DNA of 64,000 nt from Mucilaginibacter flavidus (GCF_024055575.1 NZ_JAMXOE010000003.1:124001-188000); one strand, 5' to 3'; positions 1 to 9,168 are shown, counted from the stretch's first letter. A program made the numbers and translations. The notes: generated by a model not told the origin, from the letters alone.

Positions 1-723
1 TAGTGGCAAAAACGACAAGAAGATATCTGCGGTTTCAATAATCGGAATTTGTATTAAGCTTACCCTGGCATTTTCGGTAAGGTTATAATGGGTAAGCATC
101 ACACCTTTTGGCGTGCCGGTTGTGCCCGAAGTATAAATAAGGCACGATAAATCAGACGGTAAAATGCTTTCCCGGGCACCGTTAATCGCTCTTGTATAAC
201 TATCAACCAACGTTAAACCTTCCTCAATCACTTGTTTGAAGCCAATAACCCCTGCGTTGAGCGTTAGCTTGGCTACCGATTTTTCGAAATCGTCAAATGT
301 CGGTATTACCCGTATTAAGTTGGGGCAGTTATTGGCTATCCGAACAATTTTCCGTAATAGGAAAGGGTTGCCGACAATAATCGTCCGTGCACCGGAGTCA
401 TTTAAAATATACTCTATATCCGTTTCTGAGAGGGTAGGGTAGATGGAGGTATTTACGGCGCCTATTTGCTGCAGCGCCTGGTCGTAATAAACGTAATCGG
501 GGCCGTTTTCAACTATCAGGGCCAGCCTGTCGCCTTTTTTTATGCCGATGCTTAGTAACCAGGCCGAAATGGCATCTATCTTCTCAAGCGCCTGCCGGTA
601 GCTGATCTCCACCCATACATCGCCAACTTTGTGGCTCATAAAGGTTTCAGTATCGGGATGGATGTTTTTTACAATATTGCGGATGAGGCTGGGGATAGTT
701 GATTGTTCAGCGGCCGTGTTCAT
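1..723 (-). CDS. Long-chain acyl-CoA synthetase (AMP-binding), N-terminal part
   Basis: Partial gene: 241 codons from an ATG at 723, running off the left edge with no stop. The translation begins MNTAAEQSTIPSLIRN and reads on without interruption. It contains the adenylate-forming P-loop YTSGTTGTPKGVMLTH at about residues 193-210 and the preceding GDRLALIVENGPDY region typical of FAA1/FadD-like fatty acid:CoA ligases. The enzyme would activate free fatty acids with ATP and CoA at the inner membrane face. The C-terminal part with the adenylation lid is outside the window, so chain-length class cannot be judged. Confidence 0.88.
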   Translation of the reverse strand, partial: MNTAAEQSTIPSLIRNIVKNIHPDTETFMSHKVGDVWVEISYRQALEKIDAISAWLLSIGIKKGDRLALIVENGPDYVYYDQALQQIGAVNTSIYPTLSETDIEYILNDSGARTIIVGNPFLLRKIVRIANNCPNLIRVIPTFDDFEKSVAKLTLNAGVIGFKQVIEEGLTLVDSYTRAINGARESILPSDLSCLIYTSGTTGTPKGVMLTHYNLTENARVSLIQIPIIETADIFLSFLPL

Positions 724-1047
724 TCGTATAAAAAGGGTTTATAATGATAACAAATCTATTAAATGATTTCACAGATTGAAGAATATTTTAACACGATTAG
801 AGGATTGAAAGGATTTTCAGGATTTGATTGGGATTTTGATTTTTTAAACTACATTTATGGCATAATTACTTTAACCACATATAAAATCAGGATTACCAAA
901 AATCCGGCCTGCTAAACAGGTTGTTTTAGGTTGATTTACAAATTAGCCAGGGTACGTTACACCCAATTTCTTTCAAATTAATTAATACAATTTTGATACT
1001 TTAAGCATCTGCATTATTATGCGCTTTGCTTTTAATAATGATAAAAA
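724..1047. other. Intergenic region with weak GGATTT repeat
   Basis: No gene seen. Between divergent genes it holds AT-rich DNA and, at about 791-905, a weak imperfect inverted repeat built of GGATTTTCAGGATTT-like units against AATCAGGATTACC and AAAAATCC. This resembles the better preserved element at 6615-6706. Promoters for both flanking genes should lie here but I cannot place them securely. Confidence 0.4.
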
Positions 1048-1428
1048 ATGGAACAAAAATCCAACAAAGAAATATTAGCCGACATGTATAGGCACATTAT
1101 TCGCGATTTGCGCATTGATTTATTGGACGTATACGTCCACGAGGATTATATACAGCATAGCCCCATGCTGCCAGATGGAAAAGCCGGGCTGCTGAAAGCT
1201 TTAACTTATTTAAAAGCAATGCCAAAACCCGTAGAAGCGAGTCCTTCGCCGGTGGTGCGAATGATAGCGGAAGGCGATTTAGTAATGGCCCATCTTGATG
1301 TTACATTTATGGGTAAGCGCCGGGCAGTTATAGATATTTTCAGGTTTAGGGATGGCAAAGTAATTGAGCATTGGGATGTACAGCAGGATGTGCCGGATGA
1401 GATGCCACATGGGAATGGGATGTTTTAA
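1048..1428 (+). CDS. SnoaL-like / NTF2-fold protein
   Basis: A 126-residue cytoplasmic protein with the SnoaL-like polyketide cyclase fold (NTF2 superfamily). The diagnostic ending is DIFRFRDGKVIEHWDVQQDVP, the usual last strands of this family, and an early HEDYIQHSP stretch places the conserved His. Members include small cyclases, isomerases and many proteins of unknown substrate; nothing in the sequence or neighbours gives a substrate. It stands alone, followed directly by a shared terminator. Confidence 0.85.
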   Translation: MEQKSNKEILADMYRHIIRDLRIDLLDVYVHEDYIQHSPMLPDGKAGLLKALTYLKAMPKPVEASPSPVVRMIAEGDLVMAHLDVTFMGKRRAVIDIFRFRDGKVIEHWDVQQDVPDEMPHGNGMF

Positions 1429-1465
1429 AACTAATAAGCCCCGAATTTTCGGGGCTTATTAGTTT
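1428..1465. terminator. Bidirectional hairpin terminator
   Basis: A near-perfect inverted repeat, AAACTAATAAGCCCCGAA then CGGGGCTTATTAGTTT, overlaps the stop codons of the convergent SnoaL and DUF2625 genes. The A-rich and T-rich flanks suit termination from both sides. Confidence 0.85.
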
Positions 1466-2222
1466 ATTTTGTTATCGGTAACTGTTTTAACGCATCAGTC
1501 TCTAACCGGTATATTTCTTCAATGGGGACAACTTTGCGACTGTCTTTTTCTATATCCTTGCCTTCAACGGTCCACGTAAACGGGTAGATAGAAAATCCTT
1601 TATTGCCTGTTATTCCGGTCATATCGGCCCGCCAGCTCTTCCATCTTAACTTGTCATAAAATTGATCCATATTCCCCACCAAACAAAAATCGATAAACTC
1701 TGAGTAACCTATATGTAGCGATTCCCATTTTAAATCATCGGGCGCCAGGTAGTAAACCTTTCCCAACTCAGGGCCTAAAGCGCCGCCATTAATAGCAAAA
1801 AAGCCACCTATCACATCGTCGGCGACTAACAAAAATTGAGGCTTTTCTCCAAACTCCTTAAATGTTTTTCCTTTGTTCCATTCGGATAATGTGCGATCCA
1901 GTTTTTCATTTCCCGAACCTAATATTCTTATCCAGCCGTCATCAATTAAAATCCCACCAGAAAAATAAACGATAGCACCCATTATTGAATGCGTAGTTAC
2001 CTGTGTTTGGTACAAAGTTTCGTTTGCCTTTGCCGGGTTTACAGGCAGAATTTCAAATTTATTCCGGGCTATTTTGGTAGCGTGCATAAATGCACCCCAG
2101 CCTGAAGTATCAGCAGTTAGCTCCTCAACCGGTCGCATTTTGCTCTGAGCAATAGAACTATTAATTCGGGCCAGCAAAAAGAAGCTTAGAATAAACAGGC
2201 TTAGTTTGAACGGATTTTTCAT
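1464..2222 (-). CDS. DUF2625 family secreted protein
   Basis: A 252-residue protein with an N-terminal signal peptide (KLSLFILSFFLLARINSSIAQ, cleavage near residue 25), so it is probably periplasmic. The mature part matches the DUF2625 pattern: W..F...K.A.NK.EILPV, Q.TTHS.MGAIVY, GGILIDDGWIRILGSG, and DDVIGGFFAINGG. The function of the family is unknown. Most family members I know of are cytoplasmic, so the signal peptide is a variation. It converges with the SnoaL gene through a shared terminator. Confidence 0.82.
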   Translation of the reverse strand: MKNPFKLSLFILSFFLLARINSSIAQSKMRPVEELTADTSGWGAFMHATKIARNKFEILPVNPAKANETLYQTQVTTHSIMGAIVYFSGGILIDDGWIRILGSGNEKLDRTLSEWNKGKTFKEFGEKPQFLLVADDVIGGFFAINGGALGPELGKVYYLAPDDLKWESLHIGYSEFIDFCLVGNMDQFYDKLRWKSWRADMTGITGNKGFSIYPFTWTVEGKDIEKDSRKVVPIEEIYRLETDALKQLPITK

Positions 2223-2254
2223 GACGTGTAAATATAGGAGGTAATATAAAACAA

Positions 2255-2283
2255 AAAAAAGCCCCGAAAAACGGGGCTTTTGA
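2255..2283 (-). terminator. Rho-independent terminator of isc operon
   Basis: GCCCCG-AAAAA-CGGGGC stem followed on the minus strand by eight T. It lies 20 bp beyond the iscA stop codon, so it probably ends the iscSUA transcript. Confidence 0.85.
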
Positions 2284-2303
2284 ATTATAAAATATTTTGT
2301 GTT

Positions 2304-2630
2304 TTATACAGAAAAACTTTCCCCACACCCGCAAGTCCTGCTTGCATTCGGATTATGGAAATTAAACCCTTTGCCATTCAGTCCGTCCGAAAAATCAAGC
2401 TCGGTGCCGGCCAGGTAAAGGAACGATTTCATATCAAGGGCAATGCGTATATCCCGGTCTTCAAAAAACTGGTCGCCTTTTTTTATTTCGTTATCAAAAT
2501 CAAGGTTGTATGATAAGCCCGAACATCCCCCTCCCTGTACAGATACCCTCAAGAAATAAGAAGCATCAAGCCCGGAATCAGTCATGAGATGATCTATTTT
2601 GCTTTTTGCTTTATCAGTTATTGTTATCAT
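2304..2630 (-). CDS. iscA: Iron-sulfur cluster assembly protein IscA
   Basis: A-type Fe-S carrier of 108 residues starting MITITDKAKSKIDHL. The three family cysteines are present: Cys36 in GGGCSGLSY and Cys100/Cys102 in the C-terminal TCGCGESF. I chose the ATG at 2630 because reading further upstream only adds residues encoded by an intergenic repeat. It accepts Fe-S clusters from IscU and passes them to apoproteins. It is the last gene of iscS-iscU-iscA and is followed by a strong terminator. Confidence 0.95.
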   Translation of the reverse strand: MITITDKAKSKIDHLMTDSGLDASYFLRVSVQGGGCSGLSYNLDFDNEIKKGDQFFEDRDIRIALDMKSFLYLAGTELDFSDGLNGKGFNFHNPNASRTCGCGESFSV

Positions 2631-2640
2631 TTTTTGTTTA

Positions 2641-2708
2641 GATTCAAGAATCAAGAAAGCAAGAATCAAGAAAAATTAGTCTTGAATCTTGACTCTTATG
2701 GTCTTGGC
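2641..2708. repeat. Intergenic inverted repeat, GATTCAAGAATCAAG family
   Basis: Arms GATTCAAGAATCAAGAAAG (2641 on) and CTTGAATCTTGACTCTTATG (to about 2708) form an imperfect hairpin between iscU and iscA. A second copy of the same family lies at 24637-24728. It separates two co-oriented genes of the operon and could act as a processing or attenuation site. Confidence 0.7.
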
Positions 2709-2715
2709 TCTGTTC

Positions 2716-3129
2716 TTAGTGATGTACTTTTTCGCTTTCAATTGGCGCCATACCGTTTTTTACGCGGTAATCGTTAATTGCTGCTTTAATAGCATCTTCG
2801 GCCAATACCGAGCAGTGAATTTTTACCGGTGGCAAAGCCAGTTCTTCAACAATATCCATGTTGTCAATCTTCATGGCATCGTCAATGCTTTTACCTTTAA
2901 GCCATTCTGTAGCTAATGATGATGATGCAATAGCCGAACCGCAGCCGAATGTTTTAAACTTGGCGTCAGTAATCATATTGTTATCATCAACCTGGATTTG
3001 CAGGCGCATAACGTCGCCGCATTCAGGGGCACCAACCAAACCTGTACCTACCTTGTGGTTACTTTTGTCCAAAGTGCCAACATTGCGGGGGTTGGTGTAG
3101 TGGTCAATTACTTTTTCTGAATAAGCCAT
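2716..3129 (-). CDS. iscU: Fe-S cluster scaffold protein IscU
   Basis: 137-residue scaffold on which [2Fe-2S] clusters are built. Cluster ligands are visible: Cys37 (with Asp39) in APECGD, Cys63 in FGCGSA, and His105-Cys106 in KIHCS. The HscA-recognition motif LPPVK is intact at residues 99-103, and an hscA gene is present at 50.7 kb in this window. It lies 83 bp downstream of iscS and upstream of iscA, as in standard isc operons. Confidence 0.96.
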   Translation of the reverse strand: MAYSEKVIDHYTNPRNVGTLDKSNHKVGTGLVGAPECGDVMRLQIQVDDNNMITDAKFKTFGCGSAIASSSLATEWLKGKSIDDAMKIDNMDIVEELALPPVKIHCSVLAEDAIKAAINDYRVKNGMAPIESEKVHH

Positions 3130-3212
3130 TTTTATCTTTATTAATAGTCGTTGTAATAGTTGTTATATCAAAAATAATTCCGAAATCGACAATCCGACTC
3201 CCGAAATCAATA

Positions 3213-4424
3213 TTAATGTTCTGCCCACTCAATCGAGTCAAGGTCAATTCCTTCTTTAAACATTTCCCAAAGTGGTGAAAGTTCACGAAGGTGGGTTACT
3301 GCTTTTTTGGTTACCTCAACAGCGTAGTCAACTTCCTCATCGGTTGTAAACCTGCCCAAGCCAAAACGGATTGAAGAATGCGCCAAATCGTCTGACAAAC
3401 CAAGGCTTTTCAACACGTATGATGGCTCCAATGAAGCTGATGTACAGGCCGAACCGGATGACACTGCCAGATCTTTCATAGCCATCATTAAGCCTTCGCC
3501 TTCAACATATTTGAAGGAAATATTGGCTACATGTGGTAAGCGATGCTCAACATTGCCGTTTACATAGCTTTCTTCTAGCACAGTTAATTCAGCCTGCAGC
3601 CTGTCGCGCATTACAGATAAGCGTTTTGCTTCGCTTTCCATTTCAAGTCCGCAAAGCTCACAAGCTTTACCAAGACCAACAATACCCGGAACGTTCAAGG
3701 TGCCAGAACGCATGCCGCGCTCGTGGCCGCCACCGTCCATTTGAGCGGTAACTTTAACCCTTGGGCCTTTGCGGCGCACGTATAATGCACCAACGCCCTT
3801 AGGTCCGTATATTTTGTGTGCCGATAAAGCCAGTAAGTCGATACCGTCTTTATTTACATCCACAGGGATTTTGCCAACTGCTTGCACAGCATCTGTCATA
3901 AACAATGCGCCGTGTTTGTGTGCAATGGCAGATATTTCTTTTATGGGTTGGATAACGCCGATCTCGTTATTGCCATACATTACCGATACCAGGATAGTTT
4001 CAGGTGTCATAGCTGCTTCAAGCAGGGCAAGGTCAAGTATGCCATCTTCTTTAACAGGCAGGTAAGTAACTTTTCCGCCTAGTTTTTCAACGTGTTTGCA
4101 GGCATCCAGCACAGCTTTATGTTCTGTAACCGTGGTTATAATATGGTTGCCTTTTTCTTTGTACATCTCAAACACGCCTTTAATTGCAAGGTTGTCTGAC
4201 TCTGTTGCACCCGATGTGAAAATAATTTCCTTTTCGCTGGCGCCTATTAATTTGGCCACCTGCTCGCGCGCATAATCGACACCTTCTTCGGCTACCCAGC
4301 CAAATGGGTGGTTACGGCTTGCGGCATTGCCAAATTTTGTAGTGAAATAAGGCAGCATGGCCTCAAGTACCCTTGGGTCCATCGGCGTTGTGGCGTTATT
4401 ATCTAAATAGATCGGGAGATTCAT
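3213..4424 (-). CDS. iscS: Cysteine desulfurase IscS
   Basis: 403-residue PLP enzyme that takes sulfur from cysteine for Fe-S clusters and thio-modification. The PLP lysine is Lys204 in [11 protein letters not shown], and the persulfide cysteine is Cys327 in [14 protein letters not shown]. The N-terminal [18 protein letters not shown] is typical. It is first in the iscSUA operon with a good Bacteroidota promoter box 22 bp upstream. No iscR repressor is adjacent. Confidence 0.96.
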   Translation of the reverse strand: MNLPIYLDNNATTPMDPRVLEAMLPYFTTKFGNAASRNHPFGWVAEEGVDYAREQVAKLIGASEKEIIFTSGATESDNLAIKGVFEMYKEKGNHIITTVTEHKAVLDACKHVEKLGGKVTYLPVKEDGILDLALLEAAMTPETILVSVMYGNNEIGVIQPIKEISAIAHKHGALFMTDAVQAVGKIPVDVNKDGIDLLALSAHKIYGPKGVGALYVRRKGPRVKVTAQMDGGGHERGMRSGTLNVPGIVGLGKACELCGLEMESEAKRLSVMRDRLQAELTVLEESYVNGNVEHRLPHVANISFKYVEGEGLMMAMKDLAVSSGSACTSASLEPSYVLKSLGLSDDLAHSSIRFGLGRFTTDEEVDYAVEVTKKAVTHLRELSPLWEMFKEGIDLDSIEWAEH

Positions 4425-4445
4425 AGTTCAAAAATATTAACAAAA

Positions 4446-4453
4446 CAAAGGTA
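4446..4453 (-). promoter_or_regulatory. Promoter -7 box of isc operon
   Basis: Minus-strand TACCTTTG fits the Bacteroidota TAnnTTTG -7 consensus and lies 21 nt before the iscS ATG. The -33 element is not clear. Confidence 0.55.
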
Positions 4454-4529
4454 GGTAACTTTTATTTAAAATCATTAAAAATAAGGACTAAAATACCTTA
4501 AACCAGTCAATAATTTACAATATTTGGAC

Positions 4530-4931
4530 ATGAAGAAGATAGAGCATATTGGAATTGCCGTAAGTAACCTGCAAACCGCCGGCGAGATATACCAAAAGCT
4601 GCTGAATACAACTGTTTATAAAACAGAAGAAGTGCTATCTGAAGGAGTAAAAACGGCTTTTTTGATGAATGGGCCCAATAAAATAGAGTTGCTGGAAGCT
4701 ACCAACCCCGACAGCCCGATAGCCAAATTTATCGCTAAAAAAGGGGAGGGGATACATCATATAGCGTTTGATGTGAGCGATATAAGGGCCGAAATGTCGA
4801 GGTTAAAGACTGAAGGTTTTGTGTTGTTGAATGATGAACCAAAGCCAGGTGCTGATAATAAACTGGTTTGTTTTGTGCACCCCAAGAGTGCGAATGGGGT
4901 GCTGATAGAGTTGTGCCAGGAGGTTAAATAA
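4530..4931 (+). CDS. mce: Methylmalonyl-CoA epimerase
   Basis: 133-residue vicinal-oxygen-chelate (glyoxalase fold) protein that interconverts the R and S forms of methylmalonyl-CoA in the propionate pathway. The start MKKIEHIGIAVSNL, the middle GEGIHHIAFDVSDI and the end GVLIELCQE are the family signatures and carry the metal-binding His and Glu. A TTG six bases upstream is in frame but the ATG at 4530 is preferred. The mutase partners are not in the window. Confidence 0.93.
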   Translation: MKKIEHIGIAVSNLQTAGEIYQKLLNTTVYKTEEVLSEGVKTAFLMNGPNKIELLEATNPDSPIAKFIAKKGEGIHHIAFDVSDIRAEMSRLKTEGFVLLNDEPKPGADNKLVCFVHPKSANGVLIELCQEVK

Positions 4932-5238
4932 CAGGTAGCTTTTTTGAGAAAGTGGGTTTACGTTGGGTTTACACTTTTTAGGGTTTACACTTTATTATAT
5001 CGTTGATAATCAAATATTTAAGTCGAAATACTATATGACTTGGGGTTTGCACTGTTAACTCAAAATATAAGCACTCCACTTATCTGCAAAATTTCCGAAA
5101 AGTTAAGAAAACCATATCTTCAGGCAACAATCCGTCCAAAATAACGTATTAAACGACTGTAAGTCGTTTTGATCAAATCGAAAAATAAAGCATCACGACT
5201 AAAAGCAGATTTCAGTTGAAACGGATAGTTTGTGAACG
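4932..5238. other. Gene-free region with GGGTTTACACTTT iterations
   Basis: No ORF of interest. The left part holds short direct repeats: GGGTTTAC at 4954, GGGTTTACACTTT at 4964-4976 and again at 4981-4993, and GGGTTTGCACT at 5043. A small hairpin AACGACT-GTA-AGTCGTT lies near 5152-5168. The repeats may be protein-binding sites for control of the downstream beta-helix gene, but this is only inference. Confidence 0.45.
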
Positions 5239-6615
5239 ATGAACAGTAACTACATGATGCGTGGAATAATAGCAATAATGGCCTTAGCATCATTTACGAT
5301 GTGTGCCAAAAAAACGGTAGGTGTTGAAATCGGACAGCCGGCCGGCGACACAATAACTAATCCTGTAAACCCCACCGATCCCACAATTGATTGTACCTAT
5401 ACTGTTCGGCCACCTCAATGGCAGGTTGACGGAACTAAAATAACAGCAGGATCTGTTTTATGCATACCCGCGGGAACCAGGGGGGCTTTATTATTAAAAA
5501 ATTTGAAGGGCACTGCCGACAAACCGATTATTATTATAAATAAGGGTGGCCAGGTAATTTTTACAGCAGCGCTTACCGCTGGGTACGCATTTAAAACACA
5601 AAATTGCCAGTACTTTAAGATAAAGGGGAATGGTGCATCCGGCATAAAATATGGATTTGCAGTAGATGGTGGTAACATCGGCATGACGATGGATGATCTC
5701 AGCTCTGACTTTGAAATTCAAAATGTTGAAGTCCGCAATAGCGGATTTGCCGGCATCATGGCAAAAACGGACCCGACATGTGATGCAGCAACGCAACGTG
5801 GTCACTTCACCATGAAAAATGTACTGCTGCACGATAATTATGTACATAAAACCGGTGGCGAAGGCTTTTATATCGGCAATTCTTTCTATGCAGATGGAAT
5901 GTCGATAGCATGTGGCAAGGTTTTACCTCACGACGTAGTAAATGCCAGGGTGTACAATAACATTACCGATTCCACGGGTTGCGAAGGTATACAGGTTGGC
6001 AGTGCCGTTTCAGGATGCGAGATTTATGGTAATACAGTTAAGTCGCCGGGATTAACACCTTTTGCAAACGGCCAGAACAATGGCATACAAATAGGCGAGG
6101 GCACCGGCGGGAAATGTTATAACAATCTTATTAAAAACGCACCCGGCAACGGGATAATAGTATTGGGCCTTGGCGACAACCTGGTGTTTAACAATTATAT
6201 TCTTAACTCCGGCGACAACGGCATTTTTGCGGATTCGAGGTATACGCCTGGGCCTAATTTTCAGTTTATAAATAATACCATTGTCGCGCCAGCATCTGAT
6301 GGCATTAAGTTAGACTCCGAAACTATCCCGATGAATACCGTTATTAATAATGTTATTATAAATCCCGGGTCCGGCACCGCCGTGTTCAAAAAGAGCAGTA
6401 GTGTTAAGCTCACGGCATCAAATAACTTTATTAATAAAGATATCAACACCTGCAAGTTTATTAATTATACCGGCGGTGACTTTCATTTGCAACCGTCGTC
6501 CCCGCTTATCGACGCCGGTGTAGATATGTCATCGTATGGTGTAGCTTTTGACTATTATCATATTGTGCGCCCATCCGGCATCGGTTTTGATATCGGGGCG
6601 ACGGAATACAAATAG
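5239..6615 (+). CDS. Secreted right-handed beta-helix lipoprotein
   Basis: 458-residue protein. The first 22 residues form a lipoprotein-type signal peptide ending in a plausible lipobox, SFTMC, so it is probably anchored in the outer membrane. The remainder has repeated short strands of the PbH1 type (for example NVEVRNSGFAGIMAK, GNGIIVLGLGDNLVFNNYI, FINNTIVAPASDGIKLD). These predict a right-handed parallel beta-helix as in polysaccharide lyases, NosD and related proteins. It ends with a D.GA.E motif, SGIGFDIGATEYK, common to Bacteroidota beta-helix proteins. Polysaccharide binding or cleavage is likely but catalytic residues are not identified. Confidence 0.8.
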   Translation: MNSNYMMRGIIAIMALASFTMCAKKTVGVEIGQPAGDTITNPVNPTDPTIDCTYTVRPPQWQVDGTKITAGSVLCIPAGTRGALLLKNLKGTADKPIIIINKGGQVIFTAALTAGYAFKTQNCQYFKIKGNGASGIKYGFAVDGGNIGMTMDDLSSDFEIQNVEVRNSGFAGIMAKTDPTCDAATQRGHFTMKNVLLHDNYVHKTGGEGFYIGNSFYADGMSIACGKVLPHDVVNARVYNNITDSTGCEGIQVGSAVSGCEIYGNTVKSPGLTPFANGQNNGIQIGEGTGGKCYNNLIKNAPGNGIIVLGLGDNLVFNNYILNSGDNGIFADSRYTPGPNFQFINNTIVAPASDGIKLDSETIPMNTVINNVIINPGSGTAVFKKSSSVKLTASNNFINKDINTCKFINYTGGDFHLQPSSPLIDAGVDMSSYGVAFDYYHIVRPSGIGFDIGATEYK

Positions 6616-6706
6616 AACCGGGATTGAGCGGATTTGGGGATTTTCTCGATTTTAATCACAGCTAATCCCAATCCGATGAATCCTTGAATCCGTTTAATCC
6701 TGGTTC
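6615..6706. repeat. Inverted repeat, GAACCGGGATT family
   Basis: Arms GAACCGGGATTGAGCGGATT (6615 on, continuing to 6642) and AATCCGTTTAATCCTGGTTC (to 6706) pair across a 36-nt loop. The left arm touches the stop codon of the beta-helix gene. It may serve as a transcription terminator. Confidence 0.75.
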
Positions 6707-6752
6707 AGACACAAAAAATAAATTACCTATTTCTACTTTTAAATATAATTAC

Positions 6753-6760
6753 TACATTTG
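6753..6760 (+). promoter_or_regulatory. Promoter -7 box of rpmE2
   Basis: TACATTTG matches the Bacteroidota TAnnTTTG consensus, with 29 nt to the L31 ATG. An AAGGAAGT stretch inside this leader could serve as a ribosome-binding site. Confidence 0.6.
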
Positions 6761-6789
6761 CACCTCTTTTATAAGGAAGTTATAACACA

Positions 6790-7038
6790 ATGAAAAAAGA
6801 TCTGCATCCATCAAACTATAGATTAGTTGTTTTTAAAGACATGTCGAACGACTACGCTTTTATAACTAAATCATGCATCGACAGCCGCGAGACCATAAAA
6901 TGGGAAGATGGCAATGATTACCCGTTGATTAAATTAGAAATTTCGCATACATCGCACCCTTTCTACACCGGTAAAATGAAACTGGTTGATACTGCAGGGC
7001 GTATTGATAAATTCCGTACCCGTTACAACAAAAAGTAA
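6790..7038 (+). CDS. rpmE2: 50S ribosomal protein L31 type B
   Basis: 82-residue L31 of the B type, [24 protein letters not shown], with the conserved tail [21 protein letters not shown]. It has a single Cys29 and no CxxC pair, so it belongs to the zinc-independent class. In many bacteria that class is induced when zinc is scarce; here it may simply be the only L31. It has its own promoter box and a terminator directly downstream. Confidence 0.96.
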   Translation: MKKDLHPSNYRLVVFKDMSNDYAFITKSCIDSRETIKWEDGNDYPLIKLEISHTSHPFYTGKMKLVDTAGRIDKFRTRYNKK

Positions 7039-7065
7039 TTTTGCTTTTTCGATAAAATATTTACG

Positions 7066-7097
7066 AGTCTCCCGGTACATCGGGGGACTTTTTTTAT
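7066..7097 (+). terminator. Terminator after rpmE2
   Basis: Nine-pair stem AGTCTCCCG / CGGGGGACT around GTACAT, followed by seven T. The T-run then blends into the TATTTTTG box of the next gene, so a terminator and the next promoter are directly fused. Confidence 0.85.
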
Positions 7098-7106
7098 TTT
7101 TGCAGC

Positions 7107-8291
7107 ATGGCTATTATCTTATTCGACGATAACGCACACCAAACACTTCTGCCTTTAACTTTTACCCGGCCGGTTGCCGATTTACGAATCGGTATACTTA
7201 CCATTGCGGAAAAGTGGGGGAAATATTTAAATCTTTCAGCCTCGTACCATACCCAGCCCTGGCTGCAGGGCAAGTTTCCCTTTAAAATAGAGCAGGAGAA
7301 CATATTCATTTTTGGTGGCGTTTGCCCCGACGAATATTTGCTCGACGTAATAGCTAAGCTGCAAAATGGCGGGGCATTAAAATATGCCGACCAATTATTG
7401 GCTGTAAGGCTAAATGCTGCCGATGCCGCAGATTTTGATCCGAAAGCCGATTTTTCATCTGTCACCGTCCTGGAGAATACCCCGGTAATCATCAGGTTTC
7501 CAGAGGATATTTTCCGCAAAAACGATATTGAGCTTCGCAAGGACTATACGCTGCTTACCAAAGGCCGCACCAGCGCGACTATCGATGCGACTAATATTAT
7601 TATAGGTAACGATTTTTTTGCCGAGGAAGGCGCTATTGCTCATTGCTCAACCTTTAACACCACCAACGGGCCAATTTACCTGGCCGCCAAAACCGAGGTC
7701 TGGGAAGGTTCCCACATACGCGGTGCTTTTGCCATTTGCGAAAACTCGCATGTAAAAATGGGCTCAAAAATTTATGGCGCAACCACCGTTGGACCGTATT
7801 GCAGGGTAGGGGGCGAAATAAACAATGCTGTTATTTGGGGTTATTCGTCAAAAGGACATGAAGGTTATTTAGGAAATGCTGTTTTAGGCGAATGGTGCAA
7901 CATAGGCGCCGATACCAATAACTCGAACCTTAAAAATAATTACGATGGCGTGAAGCTGTGGGATTACAATACCCAGCGCTTCCGCAAAACCGGCCTCCAA
8001 TTCTGCGGACTAATAATGGCCGATCATGCCAAGTGCGCTATCAACACCATGTTTAACACAGGTACAGTAGTGGGCGTAAGCGCCAATGTATTTGGCGCTG
8101 GTTTTCCCCGCAATTTTGTACCCGATTTTTCGTGGGGCGGCGCACAGGGCTACGAGGTGTATTCCATAAAAAAAATGTTTGAAACTGCCGAACGTGTTTT
8201 TGCCCGCCGCGATCACCGTACGTTTGATGAACACGAAAAGCATATTTTACAGGCAGTATTTGAACTAACGGAAGAATTTAGGCGCTTTTAG
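7107..8291 (+). CDS. GlmU-like putative sugar nucleotidyltransferase
   Basis: 394-residue two-domain protein. The N-terminal part (about 1-170, IILFDDNAHQTLLPLTFTRPVADLRIGI) is the divergent nucleotidyltransferase-like domain seen in the Bacteroidota GlmU family. From about 190 it becomes a left-handed beta-helix of hexapeptide repeats (IRGAFAICENSHVKMGSKIYGATTVGPYC). It also has the GEWCNIGADTNNSNLKNNY stretch found in GlmU C-terminal domains. It probably acts on a sugar-1-phosphate, but the classical GlmU signature is absent and the substrate is unknown. A TATTTTTG box ends 4 nt before the ATG, so the mRNA may be leaderless. Confidence 0.82.
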   Translation: MAIILFDDNAHQTLLPLTFTRPVADLRIGILTIAEKWGKYLNLSASYHTQPWLQGKFPFKIEQENIFIFGGVCPDEYLLDVIAKLQNGGALKYADQLLAVRLNAADAADFDPKADFSSVTVLENTPVIIRFPEDIFRKNDIELRKDYTLLTKGRTSATIDATNIIIGNDFFAEEGAIAHCSTFNTTNGPIYLAAKTEVWEGSHIRGAFAICENSHVKMGSKIYGATTVGPYCRVGGEINNAVIWGYSSKGHEGYLGNAVLGEWCNIGADTNNSNLKNNYDGVKLWDYNTQRFRKTGLQFCGLIMADHAKCAINTMFNTGTVVGVSANVFGAGFPRNFVPDFSWGGAQGYEVYSIKKMFETAERVFARRDHRTFDEHEKHILQAVFELTEEFRRF

Positions 8292-8296
8292 TGAGC

Positions 8297-8399
8297 GGTT
8301 GAATAAGTTGATTAGGTGAATGGTTAATCAACAATCAACAGGCATAACAATTTGACCCAACTCAATCAACTCAATCAACATAATCCAATTAATCAACTT
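8297..8399. repeat. Inverted repeat, GTTGATTAGG/AATCAACTCAATC family
   Basis: Left arm TTGAATAAGTTGATTAGGTG and right arm CTCAATCAACTCAATCAAC plus AATTAATCAACTTT. It fills the gap between the GlmU-like gene and tpiA and ends 4 nt before the tpiA ATG. Related copies are at 38977-39080, 58427-58500 and 61127-61178. Confidence 0.7.
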
Positions 8400-8403
8400 T
8401 AAA

Positions 8404-9168
8404 ATGAGAAAAAAAATTGTCGCTGGAAACTGGAAAATGAACCTTGACTATAACGAAGGTTTGGCCCTGTTTTCTGAAATCATAAATATGTTTAAAGACG
8501 AGGCTACCGGACAGCAACATGCTGTGGTTTGCAGCCCGTTTATACACTTGCATAGCCTGGTGCAATTGGCAAAAGGTTATCATAATGTAGGCGTTGGCGC
8601 ACAAAATGCCCACCAGGCCGAAGCCGGTGCCTATACCGGTGAAATTTCAGCCAAAATGGTTAAATCTGTTGGTGCAGGTTATGTTATTTTGGGCCACTCA
8701 GAGCGCCGCCAGTATTTTGGTGAAAGTAACGAATTGCTTGCCAAAAAAACGGACACCGCTTTAGCTCACGATCTTACCCCAATATTTTGTATAGGCGAAA
8801 CATTGCAGGAGCGCGAAGCTAACCAGCATTTTGATATTATTAAAAGCCAGCTGGTTGAAGGTATCTTCCATTTGGATGCAACGCAATTTGGCAAACTTGT
8901 AATTGCTTATGAGCCGGTTTGGGCTATTGGTACGGGCGTAACCGCATCGTCAGACCAGGCACAGGAGATACACGCCTTTATCCGTAAGGAAATTGCCGCG
9001 AAATACAACCAGCAGGTAGCCAATGACACCTCCATTTTGTACGGTGGCAGCTGCAACCCCAAAAACGCCCCAGAGCTTTTTGCCCAGCCAGATATTGATG
9101 GCGGTTTGATCGGCGGCGCATCGCTTAAGTCGCGCGATTTTATCGATATTGTGAAAGTGTTTAACTAG
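8404..9168 (+). CDS. tpiA: Triosephosphate isomerase
   Basis: 254 residues, full length. It interconverts dihydroxyacetone phosphate and glyceraldehyde-3-phosphate in glycolysis. Catalytic residues are visible: Asn9 and Lys11 in AGNWKMN, His98 in ILGHSERR, and Glu170 in AYEPVWAIGTG. The phosphate-binding loop YGGSCNPKNA and GGLIGGASLKS are intact. It is flanked on both sides by inverted repeats and is probably a single-gene transcript. Confidence 0.98.
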   Translation: MRKKIVAGNWKMNLDYNEGLALFSEIINMFKDEATGQQHAVVCSPFIHLHSLVQLAKGYHNVGVGAQNAHQAEAGAYTGEISAKMVKSVGAGYVILGHSERRQYFGESNELLAKKTDTALAHDLTPIFCIGETLQEREANQHFDIIKSQLVEGIFHLDATQFGKLVIAYEPVWAIGTGVTASSDQAQEIHAFIRKEIAAKYNQQVANDTSILYGGSCNPKNAPELFAQPDIDGGLIGGASLKSRDFIDIVKVFN

